A stretch of DNA of 64,000 bases from positions 1 through 64,000 of the forward strand of contig JAGHQL010000149.1 of assembly GCA_020080175.1 (NCBI GenBank), in the 5' to 3' direction. Position 1 is the stretch's first letter, and each line of letters opens with the position of its first letter. This stretch comes from Glutinoglossum americanum (lineage: Eukaryota; Ascomycota; Geoglossomycetes; Geoglossales; Geoglossaceae). The notes under the pieces are model-generated. The model was not told where the DNA came from. It made no database searches and was given only the letters and a program-made list of their open reading frames with translations. The translations under genes were made by a program, and so were the position numbers. Of the stretch, positions 12,101 through 22,672 are shown one piece after another.

Positions 12101-14272
12101 AAATTCCCTCAGCGTGAGGGTCTTTCTCAATGGCAGCAGCCCGGCGATAGGCCTCTGCCAAGCGAAGTCGGCAATAAGCTTCCTCAACCATCCGTGAAGA
12201 ACCCGCAGTCCCTAGCGGAGAGATTTTTTCTAAAAAGGAAAGAATTCGGGGGCATACTGTCTCTGGAATATCGTCCCAGTGGGTAATGTCAATTTCCGTC
12301 CAGTGGGGACGGACGATAGGATGTCTGTGAGGCCATCTGAGTAGGTCAAGCTCAACTGCAAGGGTGTCGTATGCCTCTGGAAATCTTTGGGCATCTTCCA
12401 GTACCTTCCTTAGAGAGCCCAATCTTTTCGATGATTCGTCGTATAGCGTGAACTCACCAAGGTCCCGACTGACAGCTAACCAAATACGCTGATAGTAAAG
12501 CTCAATTTGAACCTACATAGTATCAGTTTTGCTCGATTTCACCAACAGCTCCAGAGTAACAGCATTCTATGAGCACGTACCAACGTCCAAGAGTATGAGC
12601 TAGCCTTCATCAGGTATTTCTCATAGGCCATCAAAGCCAGATCCATGGCCTTCTTCCACCCTCCTTTGATAAAGCAATCTGTATATGCGCCGGCAAGGTG
12701 AAGCAAAAACAACTCAGGGGATCCTCCATTCGAGCCTAAGGATGGTGAATTTCTGAAAGCTTCAAGCTCCTCTGCGCATTTCCGAAAGTCCCCCATAGAC
12801 TCAAATATACGAAATCTCTCAAATATGACTTGGGGGTCACACGGTTCAGCTCGAGGCAGCTGATCGAGTGCTTTCTCCCAATGACCTAGCCGCCGACATA
12901 GTTGTGCCTGTTGGATAATGTTTCCGAGCGATTCATCACTGGCTAACCTCTGTGAGTTGGCCAGAGGTGACGTCTTCTGAAAGATACCTTGTCAGGCTAC
13001 GATTAGCCACCGAGAGAAGAGTAGATGCTCACAAAGTCCTGAAGCTGGGGTCGTTTGTCAAAATAAGCAGCTATGTCCAAGATTTGTCCCTGAAACGCTC
13101 GCATGTTGCTACCCAAATCAAGCTGCAGTAGGTTTCTCATTAGTTGGGACCAGAAGACAAAGGCAACAACCACCAGGAAACAACCCACTATATTATCCTT
13201 CTCATTACGAAGGGATTCCCATTGGTCCAGTTTAACGTTATTCACCGACAGTGAGCTTCCGCTCAGGCTTCCGTCGTCCTCATCCTATTATTTTATCTAA
13301 GTGACCATTTACAACATAAAATCCATGAGAGCGGACAAACCTTTGTATAGTCTGGGGTTGTTGGCAGGTCACGGTCGGCTGGGAGTCCGCAGAGGATAGG
13401 ATCATTTGAATCTTTTGATTTCGTATCGATTGCCAGAGACTCTTCTACAAACGTTTGTAGAACATTACCCAGTGCCATTTTGTTAATGGACTGGGAATAA
13501 TCTCTTCTTATCAGACCGTCCCTATGTAAATAAAATGCTGCTTCTTTTGCATTTCCCACACTCCAATTTTGTCTGAGCATTGCTTGGTGGGAAACCTGGT
13601 CCGGTGGTACTGGGATACCGTGACTTCGCATCTCATCTGCCAAAGTACCAACGCAAGATTCGAAACGACGATATAGAGCATGCAGCCGTCTCCAATTCCC
13701 TGCACGCGCTACCTCGCTGCGAACGAATTTATCTTGTGCACTGGAGTTAAACGATTTGAGTTGTTGTTCAAGAGCACCGCTGCCTGGGGTTGCTCCTAGC
13801 GAGATGCATTCAAGATCTCCCAAGTCACTTCCGTCTACAGGGAGACTGACGCCGGGCGGATACTTAATCTGGAACCCGTGATCCTTGGTGTGATATGTGT
13901 CGGCAGTGGAAGAACACTCAGCGCACAGATCAAAATCTGGGCATTCTAGACAATGGAAATACAATTCACGCAGCTCCTAGTTAGTTCGTTGTTTGCTTCA
14001 GCTCTCAGAACCCAGGGCCAACTAGGCTAGGACGGGGAACAGAGCACCAACAAAGAGAGAAAAGACGTAGCACTTACCGTTGAACATCGATCGCAAATCC
14101 CCAATGCAGTCTCTCCTTGACTTAGCCTAGGCTCTACTGCCTCTAATATTTCCCTCGGAGATAATGCGCCATCGTTAAAGCCTGATTCTGCAGAATCACT
14201 TTCCGAAGTCCACAGACCCCTCCATATTGTACTGGAACCTAAATCCAGAAGCGATTCTAGATCGGCTTCCAT
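9114..14272 (-). CDS. ZZ zinc finger - TPR-like - CHAT protease protein
   Basis: Six exons on the minus strand (14272-14078, 13976-13341, 13284-13033, 12976-12581, 12512-10768, 10686-9114), all GT-AG and phase-consistent, giving 1598 residues. Residues 60-98 are a ZZ-type zinc finger: Cys 60, 63, 74, 77, 83, 86 and His 94, 98, with the signature FHCLECPDFDLCAEC. The middle (about 110-1250) is helical and TPR-like, with many A-Y/W-E spacings such as RLRLAEAYRRAAAIEKD. The last ~270 residues are a CHAT domain (caspase/separase-clan peptidase): catalytic His in LVHYHGHSS (about 1440) and Cys in VTLLACASS (about 1489), followed by DPLGILTAFLCAGATSVIGTLWP. Known: CHAT domains are Cys proteases, often controlled by TPR partners. 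Inferred: ZZ-mediated recruitment and a role in regulated cell death. Divergent from the hydrolase gene at 14796. ATG 14272 is the first in-frame ATG before the ZZ. Confidence 0.9.
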
Positions 14273-14795
14273 CTTGGAGGGTATGTGCAAGACTTAATTG
14301 CAGGATAGATTTCGAGTTTCCGTGATCCCAGGCATGAATAACAGAAGATCGAGCCATGGCAACCAGCAGTTTTTAACAAAATTTGTTGGCGCCGATACTA
14401 GACTGTCCGGTTTCCTCGCTTAACTCTACCCCATCATAACTCTTAATAACTTCTACAGCTAATAACTTTATGAAAAGTCATCCGATTTTAATGACTTTTA
14501 CATTGTTTTAATAGCCTCATCTAACTCTTTAAAACGTGCCTGGTGCGTGCAGAACCCGACCACGGGAATGTGTTCGTTCTTCGTGTTTTTGATTTTGGAC
14601 ACGTCCCAAGCCCACATCAGTTAGTTACATTTGCTTATTTCGCCAAGCTTGACAACCCAGTGAGCAGTCCAGGCCAACACGAATAACCTCACCACACCAA
14701 TGCAATATATCAGACTTGTCGTCTGCCCAGAGTTGGTAATCTGAGCGTTTGTACGCTGCATTGCCAAATTTCTCGTTGATAACCCTGATGTTGAA
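14273..14795. promoter_or_regulatory. 523-bp bidirectional promoter between the CHAT gene and the hydrolase gene
   Basis: The two genes start on opposite strands from this gap, which has no convincing coding frame of its own. A short tract at 14400-14530 is AT-rich. Shared regulation of the two genes is inferred from the head-to-head layout only. Confidence 0.5.
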
Positions 14796-16985
14796 ATGTC
14801 TGACGTCGTCCACCCCGAAACGTTCTGCCTTAGCGTAGAGCCTGGCTCTATGCTCGCGGACGAAGATCCCCTTCATATCCAAACCCATGAGGTTCGCTCC
14901 TGCCTGATTACAACCTCCCTCGAACATGCACACTGGGGAAATTTTCAAGGCCAAGAGTCGCTTTTCATCAAGTACTGCTTCGATTTTGTGCCGTACCCTG
15001 GGGTTCGATTCAAGTCTATCTCAGTTCGAATCAAGTTCGAGAAGCATACACCTGGACCAAAATACCGAAGCAGATTGACATCTACTACCACAAGCAAAAC
15101 AATTCCGGCATTGCTTACCTATGGGCCAAAGTCATGGACTGGCGAGGCCGTATCACGCAACACTAAACACGAGATTGGGGTTGATATAGGTGGCAAGGAG
15201 ATAGGCGACCAAAGGGATGCACAAGTCAAGCTCTACTCAACCAGGATGTCCCCGATGACTGTAGCGTGGAATCTTGAAGAGAATGACATTACTCATGCTG
15301 GTACACCTAACCATTTTGAGGTGGCAATGATAGTTAGGTCTGGTGGAGAAGAAGTCGAGGCACTTGTTCGATTTGAGATGCGCCTGTCGAGAAATCTTCA
15401 CCCGCTAAGCTGGGTTGATGGGCATGCGGCCAAGAATGACAGCCTGGTATTTAGAAAAGGTTGGGAGGTCGGAAAGCACGTTTCGGGGCTGGACGCGATG
15501 GAGCTAGATAACTTCCAGCTGGCGGCCTTTATTAAGCAGGAATGGGATCCCTTGCGACCTGTTGTTGATGGAAAGAAAGAGGAGAGCGGGTAAGTTTGGA
15601 ATTTACTCTGACAGGATAGAATAATCAACCTTACCCATTAGTCGCGATATCACGCAGAAAAACACTGGAACTGGCAGGGTCTTTCGCGTCACCAAGGTCC
15701 CCTCAACCTTCAAAGAGTCCGATGTACAAAAAATTCTCTGTCCTCAAAGCCCGGCTACGGCCCTCGTTGGCTCCCTGGCGCCTGATGCGGACTCGTTCGA
15801 CTCTGGTTCATATCAGGTGGCAACCGTAACATTTGAACCTCTTAATCCACCATTCATTGATCTTCAGCCAGACCGCCCAATGCAATGCAATCACGAGAAT
15901 ACTACAGGACAGTCGGGTGCCATTACGGTAGACTGCTCGTTTCTTGGGTTGACTACCCTTGCAAGTCCAAGTTCGAAATCTGAAATTATAATGGAGTATG
16001 TGTGCTCACTCCATCACACGGCAACCGGGAGCTAACGCCCCTTTCTCCTAGTGTAATTGCTGTTACAGGGCTCAATGGGCATCCTTTCGCGTCCTGGAAA
16101 GAACGTGATGGGAGATTTATGTGGCTTCGAGATGGATTGCCACAAGCCCTTCTGGGTACACGCATCATGACATACGGTTACAATTCAAGGCTCTATGGAA
16201 GTGCATCATTTGCGAGTATTAGCAGCTACGGAAAGTCTCTTTTCGCAGACGTGGTCTCAGCAAGAGCTACTCCTAAGGAACGCTGTGGTCCAAAATAAAC
16301 GGAGGTGTCTGCTAACATTGTCCTAACAGGACGAAAGAAGACCGCTAGTATTCATTGGCCACAGCCTTGGTGGCCTCTTAATCAAAGAGGTTTGAAGATG
16401 CTGAAGATTCCTTAAGAAGATGAAATGCTTATAGAATTAGGCACTTGTCTGTGCCTCACGTGCCAATTCAAGCGTTTTCGATTCGACCCATGGTCTCATC
16501 TTTCTAGGAGTACCCCATCGGGGTCTTCAAGTGGAACACCTACTGGCAATGGTCAAAGGACAACCTAACGAAGAATTTATTGAGAGTTTGAAACCAGAAT
16601 CTCCTTACCTAGATGCACTTCACGAGAATTTCGTGCAAGCTGTCAAGGGGAAGAAGGATTTGACCACCCACTCTTACTTCGAGACTGTAGAGTCGAAGAC
16701 TGTCAAGGTGAATCTCCCTCCCATCTCACCAAGCTTGCATTTTTAACGAATTCCGATAAGAGAGTGGGGGATACCTGGAAACTAGAGGGATCGTCTACAC
16801 GGCCAACGGCCAAAAGCTCAGCAACCGGAGCCACACCTTGGGAACAATCATCGGATCAGCATCCAATGAATCTCTCTCATTCAGATATGGTCAAATTTAA
16901 AGAGGGTGACTCGTATTACAAAAATATCCGACGCCAGCTATGCGATTTAGAATCAATCGCTTCAAACTTTACTCTTAATGGTTGA
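14796..16985 (+). CDS. Unknown beta-rich domain fused to an alpha/beta-hydrolase (NLR-associated lipase-like)
   Basis: Exons 14796-15589, 15642-15995, 16052-~16265, 16330-16389, 16441-16707 and 16761-16985 give about 637 residues. Residues 1-380 (HPETFCLSVEPGSMLADEDP onward) match no family I recognise and look beta-rich. From about 383 there is an alpha/beta-hydrolase of the PGAP1/DUF676-like type that usually heads fungal NLRs: DVIAVTGLNGHPFASW, RIMTYGYNS, nucleophile elbow FIGHSLGGLLIKEAL (Ser about 466), LIFLGVPHRGLQ, and a C-terminal HSDMVKFKEGD with the expected His. There is no NACHT or repeat domain, so it is a solo effector-like protein. Four of five introns are canonical. The third has no GT donor in phase: a weak GC site at 16266 fits best, so this spot may be non-canonical or damaged. 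It starts 523 bp from the CHAT gene and runs toward the NACHT gene. Confidence 0.8.
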
Positions 16986-17385
16986 TCACGCGGGAAGAGT
17001 CTATTCTATTATTCAGGTCATTCAGATGTGATATCTTTTCAAGAAACCTCTCAAGAGACACTCCTGGGAAGGAAATAGGGTCTGGGAGAGCTGGGAGGAT
17101 ATGCACCGTTTGAAATCCCACTGAGACTCGGCACAGATGATTTATTCCTTTACTTAGTTATTGGGAATAAAAGCTATTCCAATTGCACTCCTCTGAAAGG
17201 CTTCCAAGATTACTTGTAATTGGTCACGATGTTTAGCAATTAGAGAGTTTAAGCGGCAGTTCTTACAAATAAGTTACACAAGGAATCCCTATCGAATCGC
17301 GACCTAGCTTAGCACAGCTTTCGGATATCCCCCTCTTCCCCCTCTTCCTATGCATAACGCATTACATAGAATCAATACAAGGATT
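16986..17385. other. 400-bp convergent gap
   Basis: Lies between the stops of the hydrolase gene and the NACHT-TPR gene, which face each other. No coding signal. It probably holds both 3' untranslated regions. Confidence 0.5.
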
Positions 17386-20300
17386 TTATACTACTGAGTT
17401 GTCACTCAATGTGAGGTCCAGCACGCTTGCTCTGGCGTTCAATTCATTGAGAATGCCTTTAGTCCACAAAGTATGCTTGTGTCCCAGCCCTAGAACTTCG
17501 GTCTGACCACTTAACGTCATCTCCTGCAGACTCTTGGCAGCTCCTATTTGTCCCAGTTCCGCAAGAACAAGGGCTAGGTCATTCATGGCCCATAATGTAT
17601 CCGGGTGTTTCAGCCCCAATACCTTCTGCCGCCAATCAAGCGCATTCTGATACAAGACTGCTGATTCTTTGAGGCGTCCTTGTCCACGATAACAGCCGGC
17701 CTTATCCATAGTCGCCCAGAGAGTATGTGGGTGCGATTCGCCAAGGATAGCGCGTTGAATAGCAAGTGCCTGGTCGTGAAGAGCGATAGCTTCCGCGAAG
17801 CGGGCTTGTTTCCGGTAGGTGCGGGCGAGAGTATTTAGCGTCCAAGCGATCTGCAAATCTTGGGGATGGAGCACTTTACGAAGAGCAATCAGGGCTCGCT
17901 TATGCATAGACTCGGCCCTATCGAAGTCGCCCAGGTGTCTGTATATGCGGCCTAGTTCGTTTACCGTCCAAACGGTTTCTAGGTGGCTGGGACCGAGGAC
18001 AGAGGTCTGGATCGCGAGCGCGGACTCTTGGGTGTGGGCTGAGAGTACCACTCGCTGCTGCTGATCGTATATGATACCTAGGCTGTTCATCAGCCAGACT
18101 GTTGAGATGTGCGAGGTCCCATGACGGGCGCGCTGGAAGTTCAGGGCAGTCGTGAGCCATTCTTCACCAGATGCGAGAGTGCCGGTCATGGTATATTCAC
18201 GGGAGAGATCACGGATGATCATTAGCTTCTCGAAGTAAGGTATTTCCGGCATGGAGTTGCTGAGGTGGAGACCGTTGATGACGTTTGGGGTTTGTTCTTC
18301 GACGGGGGCAGGGGTACTGTGGCCGCAGAGGATAAATGGTACGTCTTGGATCCAGTTGGTTACGGTATTGCGGAGGTGGTGATTAGTGCCTTGAGAAATC
18401 CAGTCTCGTAGGAATTTTTGGGACTTCATGAGATATTGGAGCGGGAAGGTAGATGATTGCCAATAGATGAATCTCAAGACCCAAATCCGACGTCGGGACT
18501 GAGGAGTGAGGAATTCCAAGGCCAGGCGCTCGAGTTCTTGGCTGCAGAACGCATTGCAGATATGGTGACACCAGAATAGGGTCGAGTACTCCAGTAAGGG
18601 AAGGGGCGCGGTGTGGACCTGGCGTTGTTCGTGACTACCGTGCCGGATTTGGTATGCCAGACAAACCTCTGCAAGCTCGCAGTTTCCCAGCTCTTCTAGG
18701 ATAAAGAACTTCCGTGCGTCCTCGTGGACCAGGTGGTCGTCAGGTGAGCTAAGCAGAAACTCGCGGACTGAGTGATGAGTTAGACGAAACAGGTCACTAC
18801 TAGGTATGTATTCAACCAAAGGGCTACCAAGCTCCAAGACCACGGATTTGAATGGTTTCTTGGACTCCACAAAATTTCCATGTGACCGTTCAAATGATAA
18901 TGCGCATTCCAATTCATTCCAATGCAAGGGCCGTACTGAACAACAGATCCACTGGAGGACCTTTTTGGCAAGAGCTTGCCTGTTCGGTGGTTCTCTGGCA
19001 ATTTTATTAAGAATAGCGTTGTAAGTGGTGTCGAGGTCAACCGGAAGGTCTGAGAGAGCTTCCATGATCTCATGCGGGGAAACGGACGACTTTAGGGTCT
19101 TTATCATGAGGTGTGCCCATAAGAACATACCATTCGCGCCCTGCGAGAGTCTTTCGAATATTTGGTCCTTTAGCTCTGTGTTCCTTAAGGATAATCCAGC
19201 CAGTTCATGAGATATATAGTTATTAATATCCGAGCTCACTACAGCGGAAGTCAGATTAATTTTAGGAATGCCGTTTAGTCCATTGCTGAGTTGTGGAGAG
19301 TCTCGACTGAGGAAGATAACTTGGATCATTGTTGTGCTATCGGCAAGCGCCTTCATGGTTCCCAGTACATCAGATGCGCTACTGAGCTCATCTATTCCAT
19401 CGACAAGAATGTAGAGTTTATTGAGGGACAATGCCAGATCTTTCATGATGATAGCGGGCTGGTCCGCAGCCGATACCTTTGATCGTCCGTATCGAGAGGC
19501 GATGTTGTAGGAGGCGCAGATACTATCTGGTATGCTGCATAATTGGCCGAGAACTTGTGCAATCATGCTTGCGAGGATTTTTAGAGTAGATGCATTCTCT
19601 TCGTTCCCTCTATCGCAAAAGAAGAATGCAAGAGCCTGTTTCGCTTCGCTTTCAATGCGATCTCTAATGGTATCAACGATAAAAGCGCTCAAAACAGTCT
19701 TTCCAGATCCCGGAGGTCCAGAGATCCAGAGGGCTCGATGCTTTGATTGTAGCCAATCTTGGAAGAATTCATCTTGCAGTAGCCATTGGCCGCTACTTTC
19801 AGTACGCCGACGTGATTCTCGGTTTCGAATCCCCTCCATGTCGATCGGAGATAGCCACTTCATTACTTTCCATCTCTCGTGAAGTGAACACTATAGGACA
19901 ATGACACATAATGAGACCATTGTAGAGCTTCGATAACAGGAAAGCAAGTCTTCAGAGTCGAAAAGGTTAGGAATCTCACCTCAATCCGAGAGAGTGACCC
20001 GTGTATAGCGTCATGTTCCTTCGAGTGTTTTTCAAGTCTCCTGCGCACGTCAATTCGATAGGCTAAATCAATTTCTGTTTCGAGGGACCTCGTATGCCGA
20101 GTTATCGCCTCCAGTGTATCTTGGAAATCGGACTCAAAAGTACGCCAGAGGCTCCTGCAGAGGATTTGGAATCCTATATTAGTCAGTCTCACGTCGCGAC
20201 ATCACAAGAAAAAAAAAAGGCTTCTTAAAACCTCTAGTCTTGAATATGATGGTGGCTTTTTTGAGAAATACTAGGACGTCAAAATAGACAGTGGCTAGGG

Positions 20301-20802
20301 CCTCTTGGAAACGCCGGTCGCCGTTCAATATCCCTTCATACTCCTGGTACAGGGTTAAAGAGTCGCTCAGTCTCTCAGTCATCGCTACCAATTTCTTGAA
20401 GTACTGGGAGTACGCCAAGGCAGTCTTTATTGTTCAGCAGATGAGCTTCATTGGACCAGAAAACCAGGGAGAGTTTACCTCCAACAAGACTCTAACAAGG
20501 CCCCAGATCAGCGCTGACGGGTTTGGGTGAACCTGCGCAATTGAATCGAGGGCTTTCGCATGACGGTCAAGAAAACCGAGGAACGGTTCGAGGCGACGGA
20601 TCAAATTGCGCGACTTGCTCGACATGGCATGCTGTCGGTCCAGATCTTGGACGTTGGCAAGGACATCTTTCAGTGTGACATCTGCCAACGCAATCTTCTC
20701 CATTCCATTGAGCGTTCTCTTAAATTGTTCGAATGCTGTCCCGAGAGGGGTCCTATTGTCTTCATCACACTGAGAGAGCAGTGGGGCAGAGTTCTGAGCC
20801 AT
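17386..20802 (-). CDS. NLR-type protein: DUF7708-like N-terminus, NACHT, TPR repeats
   Basis: Four exons (20802-20479, 20424-20232, 20173-19980, 19890-17386), all phase-consistent, give 1071 residues. Residues 1-235 resemble the DUF7708 domain at the head of many fungal STAND proteins (key stretch HPNPSALIWGLVRVLLEV). NACHT follows: Walker A GPPGSGKT at 295-302, Walker B LYILVDGIDEL, and a sensor-like IQVIFLSRDSPQL. The winged-helix-like region (LSFERSHGNFVESKKPFKSV; LTHHSVREFLLS) leads to a C-terminal array of kinesin-light-chain-type TPRs (units such as HPQDLQIAWTLNTLARTYRK). Fungal NACHT-TPR proteins are candidate receptors whose repeats sense ligands. It lies tail-to-tail with the hydrolase gene and may complete a receptor/effector set with its two neighbours; that link is inference. 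ATG 20802 is the first ATG in the exon-1 frame. Confidence 0.92.
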
Positions 20803-22672
20803 GGTCGCGAATTGCGGTAGCAAGCCTGCTGTTGTCTATCGAGCAGACAAGCCTATATATTGCGGAGGATCGTTCGTACAACTGCGTGCAACCGTTAAGT
20901 TCAGTGTTGTGACAAGAGGGTCTGAAGCCATCCTGCATCAGGCACTCCAGCTTTATAGCAAGAAAGCCTTAGGCCGCCCCGCACCATGCGGGCAACGACA
21001 AAACACAGCCTGCAGAACGCTCCGCCTGTCACCGCAAGACTCTGAAGCTAGCCAGACATAAAATACGAGTGAAGGCCTTGATGGTGGTCGGTACTCGGAT
21101 CAGAGAACAGATGCCTGTTCTCGGGGTATTCCCGACAGTCTTGTCAAAAGGAATTTTGGCCTCTAGCAAAGCTAATGCTTGTATGGCGCGCAGTGTTGGT
21201 GTGGGGAAGAAAATTTTCAATTTACGAAAAATAACCGAATACCACCACGTTTGTACAGTAGCACTCCTCTATACTGTAAATGCAGGTTATTTTCGCGCAC
21301 ATGTATGTACATAGATACGTGCACAAGGCGATGGATATGTTAGAGAAAACAGCCTGCCCATCCGCCTACCCATCCATTCCTTCATCGCGTCAAGCCTGCT
21401 CTGCATGTGGAACCAATTTCCTAAGCAACAGATCACCCCGCTCCACCATTTGGTCTCGAACTGTTGTAAAATCGGGCGGCGCAGCAGAATCAGAACTTCA
21501 ATTGATTGCAAAAACGCTGCGAACAGCAGCTAGCTATATAGGCTTCGCCCGCTAGGGGCCTCCAAGCCATGTGCTCAGTAGCGGCCTCCTCAGGGGCAGT
21601 GACACTGAATTCTCCTCGCGGTGGTGGCTGAGTCGCTACCTGCAACATGAACCTCCGTGTGTGGAATATGTTGTCAGAGTGGCAAGCGAGTGCCAAACCC
21701 AAAGCGGCAAGTCCAACTGGAAGCAGTAATTCATGGGGAGATTTATATATATATATTAATTATTTCAAACACCGACCGGTCAAATTAGGCCATGGAGAGG
21801 GGAAAAAATACCGGGGAAAATAAAAAGACCCCCTCGTTTGTGGTTCCGGGAGCCAGTAGGGGTGGTGCCGCGTACACACAGCATCTGCACCCACCCCATA
21901 CGTCCACGCTCGCTAGAGATACCGCTGGGTGATTCCCGCAGAGAGATCCGGGTTGGTGGTCTCTCTCGAGTCTCAAGGTGGGAGGGATGTGGCGGTATAT
22001 CAACTCCCCAAAATCTAAACACAGATCCAGGGCTGACACCTCTTCCCCCTCTTGATAATATAATCGCGCACCGTCCAGTCCCAGAGTCACATGAACCACA
22101 TGAACCGCGACCCTCCATCAGGATGCGGATGCAAAAGCGGTAATGCTCAGGTTTTTTTTTTTTCGTCTCAGAGGGTTCTGGGAGGAGAGAGAGGCGGGAC
22201 TGCATATATCTATCTCCCGGGACTGCGCGCCGGCCAGACCCCGGAAATTAACGGGAAAAAAAACCCTATGGTGCACTGACCATTACCTAGCCAAGCGATC
22301 AACACATCATAAACGAATAAGCGGCTCTGACCAGGACCCCAGGGCAAGAGAAATCCCCAAGGGGAAGAAGATAACTAGTTCTGGACGTCATGAGGTAGCC
22401 TCCCGATATCGGGGGGGGATCCTTTCCCGTTCACTGCGTTTCTCCCGAATACATGAAAAAAAAAAGGCATATAGGATGAACCGGTACGGTCCCCCTCTTG
22501 GTATATGTCGGTTTACGGTACATGCAGTTCCTGCGGCACCGCCAAAAAAATAAAAAAAATAAAAAAAAAAATATTAGGACTAGGACTAGACAGATGACGC
22601 AACGCCCCGTACTCCATAAACGATATGCATGCTCTTCAGCCTAAAAAGCAGGCCGCGAGACATTTCCGTCTC
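20803..22672. other. 1.9-kb interval, low-complexity rich, no assigned gene
   Basis: Contains a short segment near 21150-21182 that resembles 60425-60457, an alternating TA tract at 21744-21758, homopolymer runs (T at 22151-22163, G at 22408-22416) and A-rich tracts at 22540-22575 just beyond the bZIP stop. Frames on both strands (for example 21780-22205) lack motifs and splice logic. Confidence 0.45.

Noticed and set aside
21780-22553. Overlapping frames of 100-140 codons on both strands
   Set aside because: Low-complexity, homopolymer-containing DNA. No splice logic, motif or consistent frame.
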